The translations under genes were made by a program, and so were the position numbers. From contig JACRNK010000159.1 in the NCBI GenBank assembly GCA_016234985.1, forward strand, positions 1-9,523: DNA of 9,523 nt, written 5' to 3'. Shown here in pieces: positions 1 to 6,556 of the stretch (its first letter is position 1; each line of letters opens with the position of its first letter). This stretch comes from Deltaproteobacteria bacterium (GTDB lineage: Bacteria > Desulfobacterota > GWC2-55-46 > UBA9637). Below the pieces are notes generated by a model. It saw only the letters and a program-made list of their open reading frames with translations, was not told the origin of the DNA and ran no database searches.

Positions 1-245
1 GAGGTTTTTAAAAGCTTTACCCTGCCGGACTTTACTACATAAAAGCCGGGACAGGGGCCACCCTCCACAAATATTACATCCTTTTTTTTATGGAGCGATG
101 TGGTGACGGCATCTTTGAAAATTTCAAGCTGTTCATCTGTGAGGTCGGCAAAAAGGGTGTTCTCTTTGATTCTGCAATGGCATAAAAGACAAACCGAATC
201 TTGTGATAGGGTCACAGTATGTGTATGTTTAATTTTTTCAGCCAT
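1..245 (-). CDS. Crp/Fnr-family transcriptional regulator, N-terminal part (runs off the window)
   Basis: Only the first 81 codons are present; the gene continues beyond position 1. Starting at the ATG at 245, the protein has a cysteine-rich start (Cys19, Cys22, Cys24) followed by a helix-like segment (LFADLTDEQLEIF, residues 31-43) and the beginning of a cyclic-nucleotide-binding-type beta barrel (VIFVEGGPCPGFYVVKSGRV, residues 57-76). This is the usual N-terminal layout of Crp/Fnr proteins. An N-terminal cysteine cluster is known from FNR, where it holds an oxygen-sensing 4Fe-4S cluster, but the spacing here (CxxCxC, next Cys at 65) is not the E. coli FNR spacing, so cluster binding is inference. 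The helix-turn-helix would lie outside the window. An in-frame stop upstream and absence of another ATG support this start; the ribosome site is weak. It lies downstream of and co-oriented with the molybdoenzyme cluster, so it is a candidate regulator of it. Confidence 0.85.
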   Translation of the reverse strand, partial: MAEKIKHTHTVTLSQDSVCLLCHCRIKENTLFADLTDEQLEIFKDAVTTSLHKKKDVIFVEGGPCPGFYVVKSGRVKLLKT

Positions 246-271
246 TTTAAAGAAGTTTAACCTGTTGCGGG

Positions 272-277
272 ATTATA
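272..277 (-). promoter_or_regulatory. Candidate -10 box upstream of the Crp/Fnr gene
   Basis: On the minus strand a perfect TATAAT lies 26 bases upstream of the ATG at 245. No good -35 hexamer is found at 16-18 bp spacing, so if used it may depend on an activator. TTGAT/TTGAC pentamers lie just upstream at 309-305, 291-287 and 282-278. The 246-365 gap otherwise shows no strong terminator for the preceding chaperone gene. Confidence 0.35.
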
Positions 278-365
278 GTCAATAGCATCAACTGGACACC
301 GAAAATCAATGCCTGTTTTTTGGGGCTGGCGGCAATCCTTTGGAGAGCCGTTTTTCTGACAGGAT

Positions 366-1022
366 TTACTTGCTTAATTTTATGCCGTCTGCCGCTGCTG
401 ATTCTTCTATCTCCAAACTGACAAACTCATATAAAAGGTTTGCCATTTTTTCATAGAACGTCTGCTGCGCATATGCCGCCGCATTTTTGGCAAAATCCAT
501 AGCCCATTGAGAAAGATGCTCCTGCAAAAACCTCTTTTGAAGTTCAATCCAATTTTTTGCTTCATCCTCTGCTTTGCTTTCATGCGCCGCAGCCTCATTT
601 TCAGATAAATGGCTCATGAACTCAAGCTCTATGCCGATATGGTCTGGAAAACCTTTAAAATCCTCTGATAAGGTGAAGCCGCACTGTTTATAAAATTTCA
701 ACGTCTGTCCGGCAAAGGTCTGCATATAAAGGCCTGAACGCGCAACGCTCTCCGTGGGATTTATACCGCCTGGGAGGATGAATAATGCGGCATATTCTTC
801 AGATAATTTTTTAACCAATTCCTCTCTATCGCAGTTATAAAAATCGCTTCCAAAGTCTATGCCTAAAGCATTCAAGGTTTCCGCCAAGCTGTTTCCGCAA
901 AACGCCTCTAATGATTCCTTTGAAAGCTCTTTGGCAAATGCAGTGGAAAGGAGTTTATAAATATTGCTCCTTGCCTTTGCAGACTCTATTTTCTCTTTTA
1001 GTGTTTGAACAGGTGTTGTCAT
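366..1022 (-). CDS. TorD/DmsD-family molybdoenzyme assembly chaperone
   Basis: This is a cytoplasmic, mostly helical chaperone of 218 residues, typical of the TorD/DmsD/NarJ family. These proteins bind the Tat leader of a molybdopterin enzyme and hold the apo-enzyme until the cofactor is inserted. Visible family marks are EYAALFILPGG (residues 76-86), followed by P89 and ESV (91-93), and the signature FPDHIGIELEFMSHL (125-139). It lies directly downstream of the Tat-dependent subunit A, its likely client. The open frame extends upstream to an ATG at 1112, giving 248 residues, but the extra 30 residues are mostly translated from a perfect palindrome and look non-conserved, so I chose the ATG at 1022 (MTTPVQTL). 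Its ribosome site is weak (GGATA-like). Family assignment is firm; the client is inferred from position. Confidence 0.88.
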   Translation of the reverse strand: MTTPVQTLKEKIESAKARSNIYKLLSTAFAKELSKESLEAFCGNSLAETLNALGIDFGSDFYNCDREELVKKLSEEYAALFILPGGINPTESVARSGLYMQTFAGQTLKFYKQCGFTLSEDFKGFPDHIGIELEFMSHLSENEAAAHESKAEDEAKNWIELQKRFLQEHLSQWAMDFAKNAAAYAQQTFYEKMANLLYEFVSLEIEESAAADGIKLSK

Positions 1023-1059
1023 TTGCCGATTTTCATTATATCCCAGAGGCAGCGCTAAT

Positions 1060-1091
1060 ACAATGGGCGGCTTACGTAAGCCGCCCATTGT
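1060..1091. repeat. Perfect 32-bp palindrome between the catalytic subunit and chaperone genes
   Basis: Bases 1060-1075 (ACAATGGGCGGCTTAC) are followed immediately by their exact reverse complement at 1076-1091. There is no mismatch and no spacer. It sits in the 105-bp gap between the subunit A stop (1128) and the chosen chaperone start (1022). No T-run follows on either strand, so it is not a canonical intrinsic terminator. As RNA it could form a GC-rich stem that slows 3' decay or lowers read-through into the chaperone gene; as DNA it could be a dimer binding site or a small dispersed palindromic element. Confidence 0.9.
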
Positions 1092-1127
1092 CACAATTGC
1101 CATCAAAACCATTATTTTTATATACCC

Positions 1128-3524
1128 TTACTTTAATTCCGGCGCCGGGAGTTTTCCAACCTTGACCTCCGGATGCATCTCCCTGTGCTTGTCGCCTGTG
1201 TAGGCATATCTGAGGGTCTCTTTGTAAAAATCATAGTGTTTTTTGTTGTCCGCCTGAACATCGCCGAATTTGTCTCCGGGCTGGGCAGCCGTTACTGTCA
1301 CCACTGTGTCATACCAACCCTGAGAGCCGCCTATCGGGTCTGCGGAAACCGGAATTATCTCATTCGGATTTACGCCTGTAGCCTTCCACCAGAGATTGCC
1401 ATTCACATCCGGATCTTCGGTCTGACCGGCCCACTGAGGAGCGGAATCCTTTGGTTTTGCTATAGCGATTCTGCCGAATTTCATGCCCAATGTATTGGAT
1501 ACAGCAATGACCTTTGGATTGATGCCTTCCGTTACTTTCGCCTTTGTAACCATGTAGCCGACCGGACTTGTTATTCTGATTAAATCTCCATCCTTGACGC
1601 CAAGCTTGTCCGCAGCCGCCTTGTTTATCCATGCAGGATTTGAATGAACAAGTTCATTGAGCCATTTTATGTTCGTAGTTCTGCTCTGGGTATGCACATT
1701 CCATTTGAAGGTGGTCATAATCATCTCGCCTTGTTTCAATTTTGATGAGCCGTCCTTATTCCAGTGCCACGGATGCGGCTTGAATACAGGCAGAGGATTG
1801 AACCCGTATTTCTCATATTCCTCCACATGGATATGTTTCTTTAAAAAATCATAGCCGCCCGCCTCTTTCAGACCGGGGATGTTGTCAAACTGCCTTTTCA
1901 GATAATCTTCTCCATCTTTGAATTCCCAGTACTTTTTCATGCCTCTTCTGTTGTCAGGGTCAACCTTGTGGATTATCTTTTTGAGGACTTCCCTAAATTC
2001 CACCGCTTCCCCTAAAGGTTTTACAACAGGTTGTCTTAAACCAAGCCACGGCCAGAGGCTTGACGGCATACTCTCCGGGTCGTGCCTTTCAAGGTAGGCA
2101 CAGTCAGGGAGAACTAAGTCCATAATATTGGTTGTCTCGTTCATCTGATTAGAAAATGTTACGCTGAACGGTATGAGTTTCTCATCCAGAAGCATCTCTC
2201 TCCATACGCTTGCGGCAGGGTTGGAAAACGCCTCGCAGTGCATATAGCTAAAATATACACTTACCTTCTGCTTGCCGTCTTTTATCCAGAAAGGCACCAA
2301 GTGACTCACCTTGTGCTCTGCAAGGGGATAATCCGGCGGCTTAGAAAGATAACTCGGCTCTTTGCCCTTAGGCGGCGCAGGCTGAGGCTGATCATATCCC
2401 ATGCCCCTCGGCAGGCAATAGCCGCCCTTTACCTCTACATTGCCTGTGATTATAGGCAGCAACATTATGCATCTTTCATTATATGAACCGTATAGGTGCT
2501 TTGCCGGACCCCTATAGGTATAGGTAGTAGCCGGCTTTGTAGAGGCAAATTCAATGGCAATTCTACGTATGTCCTTTGCAGAAACCCCGGAATATTTCTC
2601 AGCCATCTCAGGCGTGTATTGTTTGAGATATGCCGCAAGTTTATCCGCCGGATAGTTTGTCCAGTCATTGATAAACCCCTTATCCGCCAGCCCCTCTTGC
2701 ATAATCACATTTGCCATTGCCAGAGCGACAATGCCGTCCGTTCCGGGAAATATGGGGAACCATTCATCTGAACGGCCTGCCGTGTTGGAGAGCCTTACAT
2801 CAAATGTTACAAGCTTTGCCTTGTTTTCCGCCACCCCTTCTGCAATCCTCTGTGAATACGGATTGTGGAAATATGCTGCCTCAATGATATTGCTGCCAAA
2901 GTTAAGAATATATTTTGTCTTGGCAAAATCAGGGGTTTCTATATCAGGCCCCCATGTGGGCTGCATGCCTATCTTTTTGCTCGACTCGCAGATTGATGTA
3001 TGATTTACGCCTGTATTGGTTCCGAGTGTTTGCATAAACCTGCCTGTCGCGCCTCCGCTTCTGTCCCTCCCCCATTTGAACATTATCTCATTGGGATGGC
3101 CTTTATCCAGAACGGTCTTTATCCTCTCAGCAACTTCTGTTAGCGCCTCATCCCATGAAATCCTTTTCCACTGTCCGCTCCCTCTTGGCCCTGTCCTGCG
3201 AAGCGGATATAAAATCCTATCCGGGTCGTAAACATGCCATATTCCTGAGTTGCCCTTTGCGCAGAGCCGCCCCCTTGTTGAAACATGCTTGGGATTGCCT
3301 TCAAGTTTTACAATCCTGCCGTCTTCTATAAATGCAAGGCCGCCGTCTTCAATATTGCAGACAAGGCATGTATAGGGAACTGCGGTTCTTTCTGCGTGTG
3401 TTTGCGCTGAAAAGTCCTTGCCGCCAAGCTCTGTTTCCATGGCCTTCAGTATGTTTGGTGCTGTGGCTGCAGCAGCCCCGGATGCAGCGCCAAGCTTTAT
3501 AAAATTTCGTCTGGTTAGTTTCAT
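1128..3524 (-). CDS. Molybdopterin oxidoreductase catalytic subunit (DMSO reductase superfamily, Psr/Phs/Ttr-like), Tat-exported
   Basis: This 798-residue protein is the catalytic subunit of a complex iron-sulfur molybdoenzyme. A twin-arginine leader starts it (RRNFIKLGAASGAAAA, residues 5-20), predicting folded export to the periplasmic side. The N-terminal 4Fe-4S domain follows (Cys53, Cys56, then Cys88 in GRLCAKG). The third expected cysteine is Asp60: the distance to the DGR turn fits the family exactly, so this is a substitution rather than a shifted alignment. Molybdopterin domains follow, with SICESS around Cys179 as the likely Mo ligand. The C-terminal molydopterin-dinucleotide-binding domain covers roughly residues 600-730 (MTTFKWNVHTQSRTTN, AWINKAAADKLGVKDGDLI). 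Start: ATG with AAGGAGG six bases upstream. It lies 23 bp after subunit C. Tetrathionate reductase shares the gene order, but TtrA is usually larger; polysulfide or thiosulfate reductase-type activity is equally possible. Substrate is not determinable here. Confidence 0.92.
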   Translation of the reverse strand: MKLTRRNFIKLGAASGAAAATAPNILKAMETELGGKDFSAQTHAERTAVPYTCLVCNIEDGGLAFIEDGRIVKLEGNPKHVSTRGRLCAKGNSGIWHVYDPDRILYPLRRTGPRGSGQWKRISWDEALTEVAERIKTVLDKGHPNEIMFKWGRDRSGGATGRFMQTLGTNTGVNHTSICESSKKIGMQPTWGPDIETPDFAKTKYILNFGSNIIEAAYFHNPYSQRIAEGVAENKAKLVTFDVRLSNTAGRSDEWFPIFPGTDGIVALAMANVIMQEGLADKGFINDWTNYPADKLAAYLKQYTPEMAEKYSGVSAKDIRRIAIEFASTKPATTYTYRGPAKHLYGSYNERCIMLLPIITGNVEVKGGYCLPRGMGYDQPQPAPPKGKEPSYLSKPPDYPLAEHKVSHLVPFWIKDGKQKVSVYFSYMHCEAFSNPAASVWREMLLDEKLIPFSVTFSNQMNETTNIMDLVLPDCAYLERHDPESMPSSLWPWLGLRQPVVKPLGEAVEFREVLKKIIHKVDPDNRRGMKKYWEFKDGEDYLKRQFDNIPGLKEAGGYDFLKKHIHVEEYEKYGFNPLPVFKPHPWHWNKDGSSKLKQGEMIMTTFKWNVHTQSRTTNIKWLNELVHSNPAWINKAAADKLGVKDGDLIRITSPVGYMVTKAKVTEGINPKVIAVSNTLGMKFGRIAIAKPKDSAPQWAGQTEDPDVNGNLWWKATGVNPNEIIPVSADPIGGSQGWYDTVVTVTAAQPGDKFGDVQADNKKHYDFYKETLRYAYTGDKHREMHPEVKVGKLPAPELK

Positions 3525-3530
3525 TTTACA

Positions 3531-3537
3531 CCTCCTT
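3531..3537 (-). promoter_or_regulatory. Ribosome binding site of the catalytic subunit gene
   Basis: AAGGAGG on the minus strand, six bases before the ATG at 3524. The same heptamer precedes the genes for subunits C (4453-4459) and B (5197-5203). This suggests all three subunits are translated efficiently and fixes their starts. Confidence 0.85.
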
Positions 3538-3547
3538 GCTTAAAAGG

Positions 3548-4447
3548 TTATTGAAAATATGTCTGAAGATACTGTCCGCCTATAGTCCACCACTGGCGCA
3601 TGGCCATAACGCCTATATCAACAAGCACAGAAGCCGCTACAATGCCTGCCGGAGATCTGCCGAAACCGGAAAACAGTATAATGAGCGGCGCTATAATCCC
3701 GAAGATGACCTCAAGCCACAGAAATTGAACGCCAAAAACCCCGAGCAGGATATGTTTAAGGGCGACAATCTCATCCCCTGTTCCATAGCTCATCTGAAGA
3801 AATTCCGAGAATATCAAAAACAGGTCAAATACAAGGCCCCATGCCATAAGCCTTCCCATGCCTGTGAACATTTCTGCCACAACCTGTTTATCGGCAGGGA
3901 GAAAGAGATTTCTTATGAAAAGGACTATGATGAGAAAACCGATGCCGGATACAAACGCCCCTGTCAAAAATAAAATAGGCGCAAGGGATGTGTGATTTAT
4001 CTCTCTTGAAGGATTTAGCTCCATAACGATGCCGGTATACCAGTGTGTGGCAACAGCCAGTATAATGGATAAAACCCCCCAGACCTTTGCCTGGAATTCA
4101 TTCTCTTTATAGACAAACCAGCTATAGATAAGCATTGCGCCAGGGTAGGCCGATATGAGAAGTGTGCCCCATGCCATAGGCGAAGATGCATGCCAGAAAT
4201 CAGGCCTTAAGAGATACCAGAATCTCTCGGGCTTTCCAAGGTCTGCTATAAGGATAATGGGAACAATCAAAAGAAGGATGATAGCAGTGATTGACGCCGG
4301 CAGGGCAATGGGCTTATATTTTTTTACGCCGAATACCCAGCCGAGGCTTGATATGACAAATGAGCCTGCGCTCGCGCCCACCAGCCAGAAATAGATCGCT
4401 ATCCTCATCCCCCAGGGGATGGTGTGAAAAACTTGATAATCTAACAT
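3548..4447 (-). CDS. NrfD/PsrC-family integral membrane subunit (quinone-interacting)
   Basis: This 299-residue protein is the membrane anchor of the complex. About eight hydrophobic segments can be drawn (roughly residues 17-38, 48-69, 92-111, 121-142, 155-178, 197-217, 237-259, 266-285). NrfD-family landmarks are visible: the opening PWGMRIAIYFWLVGASAGSF (11-30), ADLGKPERFWYLL (68-80), FWHASSPMAWG (84-94), NPSREINHTSLAP (145-157) and the C-terminal GGQYLQTYFQ. NrfD/PsrC proteins carry no heme and exchange electrons between the quinone pool and the ferredoxin-like partner subunit. It is 27 bp downstream of subunit B and 23 bp upstream of subunit A, with AAGGAGG five bases before the ATG. Whether it oxidises quinol or reduces quinone cannot be told from sequence. 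Length is near the usual for the family. Confidence 0.93.
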   Translation of the reverse strand: MLDYQVFHTIPWGMRIAIYFWLVGASAGSFVISSLGWVFGVKKYKPIALPASITAIILLLIVPIILIADLGKPERFWYLLRPDFWHASSPMAWGTLLISAYPGAMLIYSWFVYKENEFQAKVWGVLSIILAVATHWYTGIVMELNPSREINHTSLAPILFLTGAFVSGIGFLIIVLFIRNLFLPADKQVVAEMFTGMGRLMAWGLVFDLFLIFSEFLQMSYGTGDEIVALKHILLGVFGVQFLWLEVIFGIIAPLIILFSGFGRSPAGIVAASVLVDIGVMAMRQWWTIGGQYLQTYFQ

Positions 4448-4474
4448 ATGAGCCTCCTTTCAAAAATGGTTGCG

Positions 4475-5191
4475 TTAAAAATAAAGGCCGAAATGCTCCC
4501 TGTGCGCCTTTCTGTCTTCTTTTACATCTGCCGGTTCTTCCAATAAGCCCGCTTCCTGACTTATGCTCTTTTGATTGGGCATGATGTAATATATCTGCGG
4601 CTTTGTTCCCATCTCAGGCTTCAGAACGATGGTCGAATTGGCTGCCACAAGTTTGGCAACCTCGCTGTTCGGGTCATTTATATCCCCGAATATCCTTGCC
4701 CTTCCAACGCAGGTTTGAGCGCATGCAGGCACAAGCCCCTGGCTCACCCTGTGAAAACAGAATGTGCATTTGTCAACTACATTTGTCGGCAGATTCGGAT
4801 TGCCTCTCTTGGGAAGGATATGCCTCGCATTGTAAGGACATGCAACCATGCAGGCCTTACAACCGATGCACCGTTCGTATCTCTGAAGCACAAAGCCTTC
4901 TTCGTGCTTGTATGTTGCCTGCACAGGACAGACCCTTACGCAAGGCGGATCATCGCAGTGATTGCAGAGCCGCGGAAGAAAATGTTTCTTCACATGAGGA
5001 TATTGCCCGACTGTCCGCACGCTTACCCATGTCCTCCACACCCCAAGCGGCACCTCAAACTCTGCCTTGTCAGCAAGCACGCAGGCCATGCATCCTATAC
5101 ACCGCCTTAAATCTACTACCATTGCATACCGCTTCTTGCCAGGCGCGCCTAACGAAGGCGGAGCCTGTAAACCAAATGAACGTTCCGGCAT
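4475..5191 (-). CDS. 4Fe-4S ferredoxin-type electron-transfer subunit (TtrB/PsrB/NrfC-like)
   Basis: This 238-residue protein is the electron-transfer subunit linking the NrfD membrane protein to the molybdopterin subunit. Four cluster motifs are present. Motif I is Cys31, Cys34, Cys37 with Asp41 where the fourth cysteine normally is. Motif II is Cys76, 79, 84, 88. Motif III is Cys108, 111, 114, 118. Motif IV is Cys142, 145, 157, 161. Phrases such as MVVDLRRCIGC, VPLGVWRTW and LCNHCDDPPCVRVCPVQAT are typical of TtrB/PsrB-type subunits. No Tat leader is visible, so export probably occurs as a hitch-hiker with the Tat-leader-bearing subunit A. The start is supported by AAGGAGG five bases upstream and a promoter at 5260-5288. 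It is the first gene of the tight B-C-A unit. The C-terminal tail after residue 190 is hydrophilic and poorly conserved. Confidence 0.93.
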   Translation of the reverse strand: MPERSFGLQAPPSLGAPGKKRYAMVVDLRRCIGCMACVLADKAEFEVPLGVWRTWVSVRTVGQYPHVKKHFLPRLCNHCDDPPCVRVCPVQATYKHEEGFVLQRYERCIGCKACMVACPYNARHILPKRGNPNLPTNVVDKCTFCFHRVSQGLVPACAQTCVGRARIFGDINDPNSEVAKLVAANSTIVLKPEMGTKPQIYYIMPNQKSISQEAGLLEEPADVKEDRKAHREHFGLYF

Positions 5192-5196
5192 AAAAA

Positions 5197-5203
5197 CCTC
5201 CTT
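5197..5203 (-). promoter_or_regulatory. Ribosome binding site of subunit B gene
   Basis: AAGGAGG on the minus strand, five bases before the ATG at 5191. It marks that ATG as the start. Confidence 0.85.
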
Positions 5204-5230
5204 TCTGAAAAAGGGTTAAGGTGAAAAATG

Positions 5231-5244
5231 AGAACTTCTGTTCT
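5231..5244. promoter_or_regulatory. Small inverted repeat in the leader of the molybdoenzyme operon, possible operator
   Basis: AGAAC-TTCT-GTTCT, two exact 5-base arms with a 4-base spacer. It lies about ten bases downstream of the expected transcription start of the promoter at 5260-5288. Position and symmetry would fit a repressor site, but no known consensus is matched. Confidence 0.3.
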
Positions 5245-5259
5245 AAAGCATTTTGGATA

Positions 5260-5288
5260 AGTAAAGCACTGTTTTGGGGGGTTGTCAA
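5260..5288 (-). promoter_or_regulatory. Sigma70-type promoter with extended -10 for the B-C-A molybdoenzyme genes
   Basis: On the minus strand a perfect TTGACA (5288-5283) is followed after exactly 17 bases by TTTACT (5265-5260, four of six matches). A TGC immediately precedes the -10, which makes it an extended -10. Transcription would begin near 5253, giving a leader of about 60 bases before the ATG at 5191. A run of six C lies inside the spacer and another just upstream of the -35. This promoter would let B-C-A be expressed independently of the upstream iron-sulfur gene. Confidence 0.65.
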
Positions 5289-5311
5289 GGGGGGACAAAA
5301 AATCATTTGGT

Positions 5312-6511
5312 TTAAAAAACCTCTCTTTCCTTCAGGCAGGTATCGCAGATATTTTCTGTTTTTATTTTCGCAAAAATCCTTCCGCAGGATGCGCAACAAA
5401 CCTTATCAAACCATATAAGCATTGCTTTGTTCTGTTTAACCATATCTTCTATGAGAACCTCTTTATGATTAAGGGTTATGGCCTTTTCTGCGCACACATC
5501 AATGCATAAATTACAACCGGTGCAGGTTGCTGTTTTAAAAACTATGCCCGCTCCTTTTTCCGTATCCTCTATGGCAAGGGCATCTGTAGGGCAAAAAAGA
5601 GCGCAGAGGCGGCACATATTGCAGTCTTGGTTTACAGATACCACAGGAAAGACACTGCTGTTTGTTTTAGCTTTATATGAAAGCAAACCATGTTTTTTAA
5701 AAAACTTTATCAGTTCATCTCTTTCCTTTGGCGCAGCCTTTTTAAGCCTTTCCTTAGCCTCAATCTTTACTGGAGCCTCCTTTTTAATAATCCCTTCAAC
5801 GGCTTTTTTAGCCTCTTTTTTGAATATGGAAAATATCTCCCTGCGCGACAACTCCGGGTCATCCTTATAATTCCTGAGTCTGTCACCTTCAAAAACAAGG
5901 TCGTTTATTGAAATGCCCTTTGCAACAATTAATACCTTTTGTTTAAGTCCGAGATTTTCCAAAAGGTTACGAGTCTTGGAAATCGTATGCTTTGCAATCC
6001 TGTCGCCGCATCTTGACTCACAAACCTCGCATATCCCCGCATCCATTATCATTACCTCATCCGCACCGGCCGACAGTAATCTCAATATAAGGCTTGATGT
6101 AATATGCGCAAGGCATGGAAGCCGCAAAAACTCGGAGCCGGCATGGTCAAACGGGACCTTGCAGCATCCCATTTTTATAGACTTGTTTTTGGTAATAGCC
6201 TCCTGCGCCCTTTTAACGAATGGATCAGGCTCAAAATTTGTCATCTCAAATACCCCTGTGGGACAGAGGTTGAAACATGCGCCGCAGCCTGTGCAGATGG
6301 CGTCTGCAACTTTTATAGAATCTTGCTCTATTTCGATGGCCTTGGTCGGGCAGTTTTCAACACACAGCCTGCAACCGGATTTCGGAGAGCGCAGAGGAAG
6401 GCATTGGCAGGGATTTATCTTCAAAGGGGCCTTGCCCCAGACTGCCATGAGTTTTGTAATGTCAATATCTAACATGTTATGTATTTTACCAGCTTCATGA
6501 ATAATTCGCAT
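5312..6511 (-). CDS. Multi-cluster 4Fe-4S protein with MvhD/FlpD-like central domain and C-terminal zinc-ribbon-like motif
   Basis: This 399-residue, apparently soluble protein has a mosaic layout. The N-terminal ferredoxin module holds an irregular first motif (Cys35/Cys37, then Cys47, 50, 54) and a regular one (Cys73, 76, 79, 83). The central region (about 112-200; Cys116, 117, 133, 161, 164, 168; LRLPCLAHI, SAGADEVMIMDAG) resembles the small delta subunit of methyl-viologen hydrogenase (MvhD/FlpD), which passes electrons between hydrogenase and heterodisulfide reductase. A lysine/glutamate-rich linker (about 220-285) leads to a second ferredoxin module (Cys297, 300, 303, 307; Cys330, 333, 336, 340) and a CCASCGRIF...CDTC ending (Cys372, 373, 376, 389, 392) resembling a zinc ribbon. 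No Tat leader or membrane segment is seen. It lies 120 bp upstream of subunit B, co-oriented. A cytoplasmic electron donor or a NapF-like maturation role is inference. An in-frame ATG at 6475 is an alternative start. Confidence 0.82.
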   Translation of the reverse strand: MRIIHEAGKIHNMLDIDITKLMAVWGKAPLKINPCQCLPLRSPKSGCRLCVENCPTKAIEIEQDSIKVADAICTGCGACFNLCPTGVFEMTNFEPDPFVKRAQEAITKNKSIKMGCCKVPFDHAGSEFLRLPCLAHITSSLILRLLSAGADEVMIMDAGICEVCESRCGDRIAKHTISKTRNLLENLGLKQKVLIVAKGISINDLVFEGDRLRNYKDDPELSRREIFSIFKKEAKKAVEGIIKKEAPVKIEAKERLKKAAPKERDELIKFFKKHGLLSYKAKTNSSVFPVVSVNQDCNMCRLCALFCPTDALAIEDTEKGAGIVFKTATCTGCNLCIDVCAEKAITLNHKEVLIEDMVKQNKAMLIWFDKVCCASCGRIFAKIKTENICDTCLKEREVF

Positions 6512-6556
6512 CTATTTTTGAGCCTTTGATTGTGGTAAGATTAGACGCGCCCTCCC

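Noticed and set aside
286..309. Classical FNR box upstream of the Crp/Fnr gene
   Set aside because: The TTGAT elements are in the same orientation, not the inverted TTGAT-N4-ATCAA arrangement, so it is kept only as a weak observation.
1060..1091. Palindrome as an intrinsic terminator
   Set aside because: Neither strand has a T-run after the stem, and the co-oriented chaperone gene follows.
1023..1112. Thirty-residue N-terminal extension of the chaperone from an ATG at 1112
   Set aside because: Most of it is translated from a perfect palindrome and the following spacer, and TorD-family proteins of about 218 residues start near the ATG at 1022.
3342..3368. Sequencing error as the cause of the missing FS0 cysteine
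   Set aside because: The GAC codon differs from cysteine codons at two or more positions and the reading frame is intact on both sides.
4571..5193. Two long plus-strand open frames (179 and 196 codons) opposite the ferredoxin subunit
   Set aside because: They are antisense to a clear cysteine-motif protein, have no family-like sequence, and result from codon bias of the real gene.
5913..6500. 195-codon plus-strand open frame opposite the multi-cluster iron-sulfur protein
   Set aside because: It mirrors the cysteine-rich gene on the minus strand and shows no recognisable motif or ribosome site of its own.
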